Shown one piece after another: positions 7,634 through 16,886 of a stretch of DNA of 64,000 nucleotides. The position numbers and the translations under genes were made by a program. Every line of letters starts with the position of its first letter. Position 1 is the stretch's first letter. Under the pieces are notes generated by a model that ran no database searches, was not told where the DNA came from, and was given only the letters and a program-made list of their open reading frames with translations. The DNA is taken from assembly GCF_020567375.1 (NCBI RefSeq), contig NZ_JAJBZM010000003.1:124001-188000 (forward strand). Reading direction: 5' to 3'. This DNA is from Janibacter melonis (lineage in GTDB: Bacteria > Actinomycetota > Actinomycetes > Actinomycetales > Dermatophilaceae).

Positions 7634-9889
7634 GTGAGCACCGCCCTCTACCGCCGCTACCGGCCCGAGACCTTCGCCGACGTCATCGGGCAGGAGCAGG
7701 TCACCGAGCCGCTCATGCAGGCGCTGCGCACCGGCCGGGTCAACCACGCCTACCTCTTCTCGGGCCCGCGCGGCTGCGGCAAGACGACCAGCGCGCGCAT
7801 CCTCGCCCGCTGCCTCAACTGCGAGCAGGGCCCGACTCCCGAGCCGTGCGGCGAGTGCGACAGCTGCGTCGCGCTCGCCCGCGGGGGAGCGGGCACCGTC
7901 GACGTCATCGAGATCGACGCGGCGAGCCACGGCGGCGTAGACGACGCCCGTGACCTGCGCGAGCGGGCGTCCTTCGGGCCGGCGCAGAGCCGCTACAAGA
8001 TCTACATCATCGACGAGGCGCACATGGTGACGCCGCAGGGCTTCAACGCCCTGCTGAAGATCGTCGAGGAGCCCCCGGAGCACGTGAAGTTCATCTTCGC
8101 GACGACCGAGCCCGAGAAGGTCATCGGCACGATCCGCAGCCGGACCCACCACTACCCCTTCCGCCTCGTGCCGCCGGCCCGGCTGCAGGACTACCTCGAG
8201 CACCTCTGCGAGCGCGAAGGGGTCCGGGTCGAGCCCGGCGTCCTGTCCTTCGTCGTGCGCTCCGGTGGCGGGTCCGTGCGCGACTCGCTGTCGGTGCTCG
8301 ACCAGCTCATCGCCGGCTCCGGTCCGGAGGGGCTGACCTACGAGGGCGCGTCCTCGCTGCTCGGCTTCACCGACGTCGAGCTGCTCGACGCGGTGGTCAC
8401 CGCCTTCGGCGCGGGCGACGCGGGCGCGGTCTTCCGCCACCTCCACGACGTCATCGAGACCGGACTGGACCCGCGTCGATTCGTCGAGGACCTCCTCGAG
8501 CGCCTCCGCGACCTCATCGTCGTGCTCGCCGCGCCCGAGGGCGCGCGGGCGATCCTGCGCGGTCTGCCCGAGGACCAGGTCGAGCGCATGCGCACCCAGG
8601 CCGCGGCCTTCGGCGGCGCGTCGCTCACCCGGGCGGCCTCCATCGTCAACGAGGGTCTCACCGAGATGTCCGGGGCGACCTCGCCCCGGCTGCAGCTCGA
8701 GCTCATCGCCGCCCGGGTGCTCCTGCCCGGCGCGGCGGGGGAGAGCGGCTACGCCGCGCGGCTCGACCGCCTCGAGCGTCGGATGGACGTCGGCGGGGTC
8801 CCGACCCAGGCGAAGGGGGATGCCCCCTCCCCGGTCGTCGCAGCCGTCCCGCCGGCTCCGGAGCCCGAGCGGGGACCGCAGCAGGAGGAGGCAGCGCCGC
8901 AGCGCGCCCCCGAGCCACAGCGTGCCCCCGAACCGCAGCGCCAGCCCGACCGCCAGCAGACGGAGCGTCGGCCGGAGCCGCAGCGTCAGCCCGAGCCCCA
9001 CCAGCCGGAGCAGCGGCGCGACCCCGAGCGACCCGCCGCCGCGCGGGAGAGCGCACCCGCGGCCGCTGCGGCACCTCCGGCCGCCGCACCTCAGGCGCCC
9101 GAGACCCCGACGCCGGGCACGATCGACGTCGAGGCGCTGCGTCGGTCGTGGCCCGACGTCCTCGGCCGGATCTACCAGATGCGCCGGGCGACGTGGACCT
9201 TCCTGTCCGAGCACGGCCAGGTGCTCACCTACGACGGGCGCCGGCTCATCATCGGCATCAGCACGGTCGGGCTGGCCAACGCCTTCCGCGCCGGCTCGCA
9301 CGCCGACGTCGTGCGCCAGGCGCTCATCGACGCCCTCGGCGTCGAGGCCATGGTCGAGGGCATCCCGACCCCCGAGGGCTCCCCGCCGGTGCAGGCCACG
9401 CCGCCGCCGTCGAGCGGCGGGTCCGGCCTCGGCCCGGCACCCACCCCGGCGCCGGCCCGCGCGGCCCAGCGACCCTCGGCTCAGGACCCCGCTCCGTCTC
9501 GCGCCGCGTCGGCCGACCTCGGCGTCCCCTCCTCGGTGCCCGCCTCGGACGGCCGACCCGACTGGTCGAGCGCCCCGGCCGACCCGTCGTCGGCGCCGAG
9601 CTGGGCGACTGCCGACCCCTTCGGCCCCGGTGGTGGTGCACCTGCGCCCGCCCGTGACGACTCACCCGCCCCCGACCCGACCTCGGGCGCCTCGTCGCCG
9701 GTCGGCGTCGAGACGCGCGAGGAGGTCTCCGAGGCCGCCCACGCGCCGCGCCCGCCGCTGCGCCGGGGTGCGCTCGACGAGTACGGCGTGAGCGAGGACG
9801 ACGAGGACATCGTCGAGGCGGGCGACGCCGGCCCCGCGGTCGTCGAGCGGATCCTCGGCGGCACGGTCATCCGCGAGGACCAAGCCTGA
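7634..9889 (+). CDS. dnaX: DNA polymerase III subunits gamma and tau
   Basis: The 751-residue clamp-loader ATPase loads the beta clamp during replication. Visible are the P-loop GPRGCGKT (44-51), the zinc cysteines C63, C72, C75 and C78, the DEAH box (IIDEAHM), and the arginine-finger region GTIRSRTHHY. A DNA polymerase III delta-binding domain III follows to about residue 375. A disordered linker is rich in PQRAPEPQR-type repeats (about 400-480). A tau-like folded segment (about 495-580, beginning with DVEALRRSWPDVL) and a long acidic Pro/Ser-rich tail end the protein. The GTG start lies 6 nt after TAGCCT, implying a leaderless transcript. I see no programmed frameshift slippery site. Confidence 0.97.
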   Translation: MSTALYRRYRPETFADVIGQEQVTEPLMQALRTGRVNHAYLFSGPRGCGKTTSARILARCLNCEQGPTPEPCGECDSCVALARGGAGTVDVIEIDAASHGGVDDARDLRERASFGPAQSRYKIYIIDEAHMVTPQGFNALLKIVEEPPEHVKFIFATTEPEKVIGTIRSRTHHYPFRLVPPARLQDYLEHLCEREGVRVEPGVLSFVVRSGGGSVRDSLSVLDQLIAGSGPEGLTYEGASSLLGFTDVELLDAVVTAFGAGDAGAVFRHLHDVIETGLDPRRFVEDLLERLRDLIVVLAAPEGARAILRGLPEDQVERMRTQAAAFGGASLTRAASIVNEGLTEMSGATSPRLQLELIAARVLLPGAAGESGYAARLDRLERRMDVGGVPTQAKGDAPSPVVAAVPPAPEPERGPQQEEAAPQRAPEPQRAPEPQRQPDRQQTERRPEPQRQPEPHQPEQRRDPERPAAARESAPAAAAAPPAAAPQAPETPTPGTIDVEALRRSWPDVLGRIYQMRRATWTFLSEHGQVLTYDGRRLIIGISTVGLANAFRAGSHADVVRQALIDALGVEAMVEGIPTPEGSPPVQATPPPSSGGSGLGPAPTPAPARAAQRPSAQDPAPSRAASADLGVPSSVPASDGRPDWSSAPADPSSAPSWATADPFGPGGGAPAPARDDSPAPDPTSGASSPVGVETREEVSEAAHAPRPPLRRGALDEYGVSEDDEDIVEAGDAGPAVVERILGGTVIREDQA

Positions 9890-9938
9890 CGGGCGGTGCG
9901 AGTAGGTCGCACCCGCCTTCGGGCGTAGGGTCGCTGAC

Positions 9939-10538
9939 GTGTACGAAGGCGTGGTCCAGGACCTGATCGACGAGCTCGGCCGCCTCCCCGGCGTCGGGCC
10001 CAAGAGCGCGCAGCGCATCGCCTTCCACCTCCTGCAGTCCGACCCGCAGGACGTCGCGCGGCTCGTCCAGGCGCTGACCGAGGTCAAGGCCAAGGTGTCC
10101 TTCTGCGAGACGTGCGGCAACGTCGCCGAGGGCAGCCAGTGCCGGATCTGCGCAGACCCGCGCCGTGATCAGAGCGCGATCTGCGTCGTCGAGGAGCCCA
10201 AGGACGTCGTCGCCATCGAGCGCACCCGCGAGTTCCGCGGTCGCTACCACGTGCTCGGCGGGGCGATCAGCCCGCTCGACGGGATCGGTCCCGACGACCT
10301 GCGCCTGCCCCAGCTCATGGCGCGGCTCTCCGGCGGCGAGATCGAGGAGATCATCATCGCGACCGACCCCAACCTCGAGGGCGAGGCCACCGCGGCCTAC
10401 CTCGCCCGGCTGCTGCAGCCCTTCGACCTGCGGGTGACGCGCCTGGCCTCCGGCCTGCCCGTCGGCGGCGACCTCGAGTACGCCGACGAGGTGACCCTCG
10501 GCCGCGCCTTCGAGGGGAGGAAGCTGCTCAATGCCTGA
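9939..10538 (+). CDS. recR: Recombination mediator RecR
   Basis: RecR acts with RecF and RecO to load RecA at gaps. The 199-residue protein has an N-terminal helix-hairpin-helix ([20 protein letters not shown]), a Cys4 zinc finger (C56, C59, C68, C71) and a Toprim domain with [13 protein letters not shown] and [14 protein letters not shown]. Length is normal for the family. The GTG start is 7 nt after TAGGGT (9926-9931), so it is probably leaderless and has its own promoter despite lying 49 nt behind dnaX. Its 3' end overlaps the DUF5063 gene by 8 nt, so the two are translationally linked. Confidence 0.97.
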   Translation: MYEGVVQDLIDELGRLPGVGPKSAQRIAFHLLQSDPQDVARLVQALTEVKAKVSFCETCGNVAEGSQCRICADPRRDQSAICVVEEPKDVVAIERTREFRGRYHVLGGAISPLDGIGPDDLRLPQLMARLSGGEIEEIIIATDPNLEGEATAAYLARLLQPFDLRVTRLASGLPVGGDLEYADEVTLGRAFEGRKLLNA

Positions 10539-11094
10539 CACCACCGACCCGACCCGGCTGCTCGCCGACGAGTGCGCCGCCGAGGCCCGCACCTTCGTCG
10601 AGACCCTCGCCGGTGTCGCCTCCGGCGCCGCCCCCGAGTCAGCGATCCCGCTGCTCCTGCTCGCGACGAGCCAGGTCCAGCTCATGGGGTCGCGGCTCGG
10701 CGCGATCGCCGACGTCCTGCCCGCCGAGCGCTTCGAGCCCGACACCGGCCCGGAGGTCGAGGTGGAGCCCCTGCGCGAGGGCATCGGGCGCCTCTTCGAC
10801 GGGCTCGACTCCTATGTCGACCTCCAGGACCCCGTCACCTCCGTCGAGGTGACCTCCGGCAGCCTCGCCGACGACCTCGCGATCATCACCGAGTCCCTCA
10901 CCCACGGCCTGGCCCACCACGCCGCCGGTCGCACGACCGAGGCGCTGTGGTGGTGGCAGTTCAGCTATCTCTCCGCCTGGGGCGAGCGCGCCGCGATGGC
11001 CGTCCGCGTCCTCCACGGCCTGCTCGCGCACGTGCGTCTCGACGCCGACGCCGACGAGGTCGCCGAGGCGGAGTTCGACGCCCTCCACTCCTGA
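10531..11094 (+). CDS. DUF5063 domain protein
   Basis: The 187-residue soluble protein of the DUF5063 family is commonly found directly after recR in actinobacteria. Most of its length is predicted helical, with conserved-looking blocks [19 protein letters not shown] and [18 protein letters not shown]. Function is unknown. The ATG overlaps the end of recR by 8 nt and has GAGGGGAGG upstream, inside recR. The tight coupling suggests a role tied to RecR or to the same conditions, but nothing in the sequence shows an activity. Confidence 0.88.
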   Translation: MPDTTDPTRLLADECAAEARTFVETLAGVASGAAPESAIPLLLLATSQVQLMGSRLGAIADVLPAERFEPDTGPEVEVEPLREGIGRLFDGLDSYVDLQDPVTSVEVTSGSLADDLAIITESLTHGLAHHAAGRTTEALWWWQFSYLSAWGERAAMAVRVLHGLLAHVRLDADADEVAEAEFDALHS

Positions 11095-11120
11095 CCCCTT
11101 CGCCTCGCCCGGGTCACAGC

Positions 11121-11173
11121 TTTCCCGCCCAGGGCGGGAAAGTTCGACCTCGGGAAGGAACATTGCCTTCCCG
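11121..11173. terminator. Paired hairpins between convergent genes
   Basis: Two inverted repeats follow DUF5063. The first is a perfect palindrome-like hairpin at 11121-11141 (TTTCCCGCCC-A-GGGCGGGAAA). The second pairs CGGGAAGG with CCTTCCCG (11151-11158 with 11166-11173). A direct repeat CTTCCCGAAGT appears at about 11168 and 11187. The segment separates DUF5063 from the convergent ABC permease and probably ends transcription from both sides. Nothing coding is seen in 11095-11268. Confidence 0.6.
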
Positions 11174-11268
11174 AAGTCGAAGCTTCCTTCCCGAAGTGGT
11201 CGCCAGCCGGCCGAAGGGGGGAGTCCGGGCGGGTCGGTGACCGCAGGCCCCCTTCGCCCGGCCCCGGG

Positions 11269-12318
11269 TCAGGCGATGCGGGTGCCCGACGGCAGCCGGC
11301 GCACGGGGGTGCGGGTGCGCTGCACGGCGACCGCGGTCGCGCCCCCGCCGATGAGCACGAGGAAGGCGATGCCGAAGGGCCAGACCGGCCCGGCGTCGTC
11401 CGCGCCCTCGGTGAGCGAGTCAGCCGGCATGGCGTCACCGGTCCAGCACTCGTCGATCGTCTCCTGCGGCCCGGCCTTGGCCAGCCGAGCACCCTGAGAG
11501 ATCCAGCGCAGCGGCGTGAAGCCGCTCATCCCCTCGGCCTCGTCGTCCCCCTGCGGGGCCGCGTCGGCGACGATGACGAAGGGGTTGAGGGCGAGCACCG
11601 GCCAGATCCGCTCGGTGTGGACCGTCTCGCGGACCTCGGTGCGGGTGGTGCACCGGGGCTGGGTGTCGGTCGCGCTGCCCTCGGTGGCGTAGTCGACGCC
11701 GTAGACCTGACGCTCCTCCTCGCCGGAGACGAGGAAGGCGAGCATCCCGAAGACGATCGTCGTGAGGAAGCACAGGCCCGCCACCGTGAGGTAGGTGAGG
11801 ACCGCCGAGCCGACGGGCCGGGCGGTGAGGGTGCTGAACATCAGGCCCAGGGCGCACACGACGGCGAGCACGACGACGATGACGACGAGCGAGCGCAGCG
11901 CGCCGAGCAGGTCGACCCCGCCCTTGACGTAGCCGAAGAGCAGGAAGGGCAGCGCGGTGGCGAGGAAGGCGAGGGCGATGAGCCACGCGGCGAGCAGCTT
12001 GCCCAGGACGATGTCGGCCGCGCTGAGCAGGGTCGTCTGCAGCGTCGCGAGGACGCCCTGGTCGCGGTCGCCGTTGACCGACGTCGACGTGAGGGCGGGC
12101 ATGACGAGCATGCCGAGCCCGAGGACGAAGAAGAGGACGACGTCGTAGACGGTCGAGCCGAGCTGCTCGTCGCCGGCCTTGCGCAGCCCCAGCCACGACA
12201 GCCCGGTGACGCCGGCGATGACGCACACCCACGCGACGAGCACGACGACCCAGCGGGCGCCGCGCACACGCTGGAGCAGCTCGAGGCGGGCGATGGTGAG
12301 GACTCCGTGGACGCTCAT
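11269..12318 (-). CDS. ABC-2 type transporter permease
   Basis: About 349 residues. It has an N-terminal helix (VVVLVAWVCVIAGVTGL), a soluble loop of variable sequence, then grouped helices around residues 60-210 (VVLFFVLGLGMLVMPALTST; AAWLIALAFLATALPFLL; VVIVVVLAVVCALGLMFST). A large extracytoplasmic loop with two Cys (about 215-310) precedes a final helix near the C-terminus. The topology and the NGDRDQGVLATLQTT motif are typical of ABC-2 permeases. ATG at 12318 overlaps the stop of the upstream ATPase gene (ATGA), so the two form one exporter. Cargo is unknown. Confidence 0.9.
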   Translation of the reverse strand: MSVHGVLTIARLELLQRVRGARWVVVLVAWVCVIAGVTGLSWLGLRKAGDEQLGSTVYDVVLFFVLGLGMLVMPALTSTSVNGDRDQGVLATLQTTLLSAADIVLGKLLAAWLIALAFLATALPFLLFGYVKGGVDLLGALRSLVVIVVVLAVVCALGLMFSTLTARPVGSAVLTYLTVAGLCFLTTIVFGMLAFLVSGEEERQVYGVDYATEGSATDTQPRCTTRTEVRETVHTERIWPVLALNPFVIVADAAPQGDDEAEGMSGFTPLRWISQGARLAKAGPQETIDECWTGDAMPADSLTEGADDAGPVWPFGIAFLVLIGGGATAVAVQRTRTPVRRLPSGTRIA

Positions 12319-13283
12319 CGGCGGTCCTCCGTGACGGCGAGGTAGGCGGCCTCGAGGGCGCCCTGGGCGGGGGCGAAGGCGGTGAGCGGCACGTCGGCGC
12401 GCACGAGCCGGCGCAGGAGGTCGGTCGCGGCGCCCTCGCCGGCGACGTGCACCTCGACACCGGTGCCGGCCCGGGTGCTGCGGATCCCGAGCTCTGTGAG
12501 CGCGGACACGAGCGCGGCGGGGTCGGACGACGCGAGCCGGTAGGCCGTCGACGTGGTCGCGGGGGAGAGGGTCTGCCCCTCGATCGTGCGGCCGCGCGCG
12601 ACGATGACCGCCCGGTCGGCGATCTCCTGCAGCTCGGTGAGGATGTGGCTGCTCACGAGGATGGTCCGGCCCTGCGCGGCGAGGTCGCGCATGATGTCGC
12701 GCAGCTCGATCCGGCTGCGGGGGTCCAGGCCGTTGGCCGGCTCGTCGAGGACGAGCACGGACGGGTCGTTGACGAGCGCGCGGGCCAGGCCGAGGCGCTG
12801 CTTCTGGCCGCGGGAGAGCACCCGCGCCGGGCGGTCGGCGAGGTCGTCGAGGTGGACGAGCCGCAGGAGGTCGGCGATCCGCTGCTGGGCCGCGGTGCCG
12901 CGCAGCCCGTAGGCGCTGGCGATGATCTCGAGGACCTCGCGCACCTTGAGGGCATCCCACGTGCCGAAGCCGTCGGGCATCCAGCCCAGCCGGGCCCGGA
13001 CCTCGCGAGGCTGGGTCACCGGGTCGTAGCCGTCGACGCGCACGCTGCCGCTGTCGGGCACGAGGAGGGTCGCGAGCATGAGCATGAGGGTCGTCTTGCC
13101 CGACCCGTTGGGGCCGATGAGCGCGGTGATCTCGCCCGGCCTCGCGTGCAACGTCATGTCCTCGACGGCGAGCACCTGGCCGAAGGCTCGGCGCACCCCC
13201 TGGACGACGACCCCGCCGACCGGCGGCCCGCTCCCCGGCCCGGGCGCGCCCGGACCCCCTGACATCCCCACCTGCTGCGTCAT
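12315..13283 (-). CDS. ABC transporter ATP-binding protein
   Basis: The 322-residue ATPase partners the permease that overlaps its 3' end. After a Gly/Pro-rich leader of about 20 residues come Walker A (GPNGSGKTT), the signature LSRGQKQRLGLA, Walker B (VLVLDEPANGLD) and the H-loop (SSHIL). A C-terminal segment of about 90 residues resembles the regulatory extension of drug and antibiotic exporters. ATG at 13283 (MTQQVG) is selected; an internal ATG at 13265 would also keep the domain. It is divergent from lysC, and the 134-nt gap must hold both promoters. Confidence 0.92.
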   Translation of the reverse strand: MTQQVGMSGGPGAPGPGSGPPVGGVVVQGVRRAFGQVLAVEDMTLHARPGEITALIGPNGSGKTTLMLMLATLLVPDSGSVRVDGYDPVTQPREVRARLGWMPDGFGTWDALKVREVLEIIASAYGLRGTAAQQRIADLLRLVHLDDLADRPARVLSRGQKQRLGLARALVNDPSVLVLDEPANGLDPRSRIELRDIMRDLAAQGRTILVSSHILTELQEIADRAVIVARGRTIEGQTLSPATTSTAYRLASSDPAALVSALTELGIRSTRAGTGVEVHVAGEGAATDLLRRLVRADVPLTAFAPAQGALEAAYLAVTEDRR

Positions 13284-13417
13284 GGTGGGCAGGCTAGCCC
13301 GCGCGGTCCCCCTTCGCTGAGACGCCGACCGGTGCCTGCGCGCCACCGACTACCCTGGGCTGCGGTCCTCGCCCGGTCCCGACCGGGCGTCCTGCCTCGT
13401 CCTGTCAGGAGTGTGTG

Positions 13418-14689
<1,272 letters not shown>

Positions 14690-14696
14690 GACCCGC

Positions 14697-15785
14697 ATGA
14701 CGACCTCGCCCCCCGACGCGCGCACCCACGACCGCCCCACGCTGGCGGTCGTGGGCGCGACCGGGCGGTTCGCGCGGGCGCTCGTCGCCGCGATGGCGCT
14801 GCACGACGACCCGTGGGGCGAGATCCGGCTGCTCTCCCCACGGCTGACGACGAGCACCCTGCCCGTCCGTGGGCGTGAGCAGCAGATCGACGTGCTCACC
14901 GAGCACTCCTTCGACGGCGTCGACATCGCGCTCTTCAACCTGCCGACCGACCAGACCCGGCCGTGGTCGCGCTGCGCGGTCGCGGCCGGCGCGACCGTCG
15001 TCGACGCCAGCGGCGCGCACCGTCTCGACGACGACGTGCCGCTCGTCGTGCCGGGCATCAACGACGCCGCGCTCGCCCACCGCCCCACCGGGGTCGTCGC
15101 GATCCCGGGCCCGATCACCTGGGCGCTCGTCGACGCGGCCCACGTCCTCCACCGGGCGTGGGAGCTGCAGCTGCTCACCGTCACCGGCCTCATCGCCGCC
15201 GACAGCCGGGCCGAAGGGGGAGTCTCGCGCCTGCGCTCGGAGCTCTCGGCGCTCGCCGACGCGCCGAAGGTGGGCCTGTCGCCGGGTGACGTCCGGGCGG
15301 CCACGAGTGACCTGCCGCCGACATCGCCCTTCCCCGCGCCGCTGGGGATGAACGTCATCCCGTGGGTGGGCCGCCCGGCCGGCGACGGCTGGACGACGGC
15401 GGAGCGCGCCCTCGAGGCGGAGATCCGCAAGATCCTCGACATCCCCCACGTGCCGGTCATCGCCACGCTCGTGCAGGTGCCGGTCGTCTCCGCGCACTCG
15501 ATGTCGATCCACGCCCGGCTCGCTCGACCGGTCCACCCGGACAAGGTCGCCCGGGTCTTCACCGAGGCACCGGCGCTCGTCGTCGTCGACACCCCGGTCG
15601 GGGGAGAGGTCCCGACCCCGGTCGACGTCGTCGGGATCGACCCGCGCTTCGTCGGGCGGATCCGTCAGCCGGAGGGCCTGCGGCACAACGTCGAGCTCTT
15701 CCTCAGCTCGGACACGGTGCGCCGCGGCGCGGGGGCGATGCTCGACATCGCCGGTCAGCTCGCGGGGACCGGGTCACCGGCGTGA
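14697..15785 (+). CDS. Aspartate-semialdehyde dehydrogenase homologue lacking the catalytic cysteine
   Basis: The 362-residue protein is collinear with Asd. It has the Rossmann start VGATGRFARAL (19-29), an arginine in the SGAHRLDDDVPLVVP block, EIRKILDIPHVPV, and the active-site-histidine block VPVVSAHSMSIHARL. The catalytic motif of true Asd, NPNC(T/S)T, is replaced by IPGPITW at 136-142, so Cys is Pro139. The following glutamine motif (YQAVSG) is also gone, reading TGLIAAD. The frame is intact and codon use is normal. It sits 7 nt after lysC exactly where asd belongs. It therefore cannot be a normal thiol-dependent dehydrogenase; it could be a pseudoenzyme or have a new activity, and a real asd should exist elsewhere. 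Confidence 0.85.
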   Translation: MTTSPPDARTHDRPTLAVVGATGRFARALVAAMALHDDPWGEIRLLSPRLTTSTLPVRGREQQIDVLTEHSFDGVDIALFNLPTDQTRPWSRCAVAAGATVVDASGAHRLDDDVPLVVPGINDAALAHRPTGVVAIPGPITWALVDAAHVLHRAWELQLLTVTGLIAADSRAEGGVSRLRSELSALADAPKVGLSPGDVRAATSDLPPTSPFPAPLGMNVIPWVGRPAGDGWTTAERALEAEIRKILDIPHVPVIATLVQVPVVSAHSMSIHARLARPVHPDKVARVFTEAPALVVVDTPVGGEVPTPVDVVGIDPRFVGRIRQPEGLRHNVELFLSSDTVRRGAGAMLDIAGQLAGTGSPA

Positions 15786-15885
15786 CCGCCCGCCGGGTCG
15801 TGACCGATCGGTGACCCCGGCGTCAGCAACCGGACACCTGGCTGCGGCGTCATGAACGGGAGAGGGCCGGGCAGCGATGCCCTCT

Positions 15886-15927
15886 TGTGACAAATGTGAC
15901 TCATGTGACGACTGTGGTTCGTGTGAC
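15886..15927. promoter_or_regulatory. Five-copy 9-nt direct repeat array, MtrA-like
   Basis: TGTGAC occurs at 15886, 15895, 15904 and 15922, with a variant TGTGGT at 15913, an exact 9-nt period. On the minus strand this reads GTCACAnnn five times. The response regulator MtrA of mycobacteria is known to favour 9-bp direct repeats of the GTCACA type. The array ends 17 nt before the LytR_C gene and is markedly richer in A/T than its surroundings. The assignment to MtrA is inference. Confidence 0.65.
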
Positions 15928-15944
15928 AATCTGGGGGACAGCTG

Positions 15945-16886
15945 ATGACCGGGCGTGAGGAGCTCGAGATGGCCGATGGGGACGGGCGCTGGACTTCACG
16001 TCCGGCGGCGGGGTACGAGGTGCTGCGCGTCGACGAGCTCGACGACGACACCCGACGGGTGCTCGCGCGGCGACGACGTCGGCGGGCGATCCTCTTCGTC
16101 ACCCTCCCCGGGCTGCTCCTCGGCACCGCGACGGTGGCCGCTGCCTACAGCGCGAACCTCATCGGCGCGCCCGAGCCCGTGTGCATCCCCGAGCGGGTCG
16201 AGGCCCCGCAGCGCGACTCCTTCGAGATCGACCTGCAGAACTCCAACAGCACCGCGGGCCTGGCCCGCGACGTCGGCCGCACCCTCGAGGAGCGCGGCTT
16301 CGTCATCGCCGACATCGGCAACGCCGACGACCGCGTCTACGTCAAGAGCGCCGCGACGATCTACTACGGGCCGGACAGCCGCGACAACGCGCTGCTCGTG
16401 CAGCAGCAGATCCCCGGCTCGAAGATGTGGTCCGACGGCCGCGGCGGCAAGGACGTGCAGGTCGTCCTCGGCTACGGCTACAAGGACCTCAAGGACGAGC
16501 CGGAGCCCCCGCCGCCCGCGCCGAGCGAGATCCGCGTGTCGGTCTACAACACGACCTTCCGCGAGGGGCTGGCGGCGGACGTCGCCGCCGACCTGCGCTC
16601 GCGAGGCTTCCGCACCGGCGAGACCGGCAACGACCCCTCGGGCGCCTTCCTGCCCGAGGAGGCCGCGGTCATCCGCTACGGCCCGGACGGGCAGAAGGCC
16701 GCGAAGCGCCTGGCCGACCACGTCGAGGGCGCCGAGCTGCAGCGCGTCGAGGGTCGCAAGGGCATGAGCATCGACCTCGTGCTCGGCAATGAATACAGTG
16801 ACCTCGTCCCCGCCAGCGACATCCCCGAGGTCACGCCCTACGTGCGACCCGCGGACCACATCGAGAGGCCCTGCGAAGCCCGATGA
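15945..16886 (+). CDS. Envelope protein with two LytR_C domains
   Basis: The 313-residue protein has a cytoplasmic basic segment (about residues 40-48, RRRRRR), one membrane helix (ILFVTLPGLLLGTATVAAAY) and an exported part with two LytR C-terminal-like domains. These lie at about 83-180 (IDLQNSNSTAGLARDVGRTL ... VVLGYGYKDL) and 193-290 (RVSVYNTTFREGLAADVAADL ... VLGNEYSDL), joined by a Pro-rich linker. LytR_C domains accompany wall-glycopolymer ligases; this protein has no LCP catalytic domain. ATG 15945 has GGGGG upstream; a second ATG at 15969 with GAGGAG is equally good. The gene overlaps pfp by 4 nt. Confidence 0.85.
   Translation: MTGREELEMADGDGRWTSRPAAGYEVLRVDELDDDTRRVLARRRRRRAILFVTLPGLLLGTATVAAAYSANLIGAPEPVCIPERVEAPQRDSFEIDLQNSNSTAGLARDVGRTLEERGFVIADIGNADDRVYVKSAATIYYGPDSRDNALLVQQQIPGSKMWSDGRGGKDVQVVLGYGYKDLKDEPEPPPPAPSEIRVSVYNTTFREGLAADVAADLRSRGFRTGETGNDPSGAFLPEEAAVIRYGPDGQKAAKRLADHVEGAELQRVEGRKGMSIDLVLGNEYSDLVPASDIPEVTPYVRPADHIERPCEAR

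Noticed and set aside
8880-9030. Programmed frameshift site in dnaX
   Set aside because: No A- or G-rich slippery heptamer with a downstream hairpin is visible, and the frame is continuous.
6842-9301. Long open frame of 819 codons on the minus strand opposite dnaX
   Set aside because: It is antisense to a clear dnaX gene, has low-complexity Arg/Gly/Val composition and no recognisable domain; high G+C creates such frames.
13284-13417. Lysine riboswitch before lysC
   Set aside because: The 134-nt gap lacks the conserved lysine-riboswitch core and is shared with a divergent gene.
15886-15927. CRP-type operator (TGTGA repeats)
   Set aside because: CRP sites need an inverted TGTGA-N6-TCACA; here all half-sites are in the same orientation with a 9-nt period.
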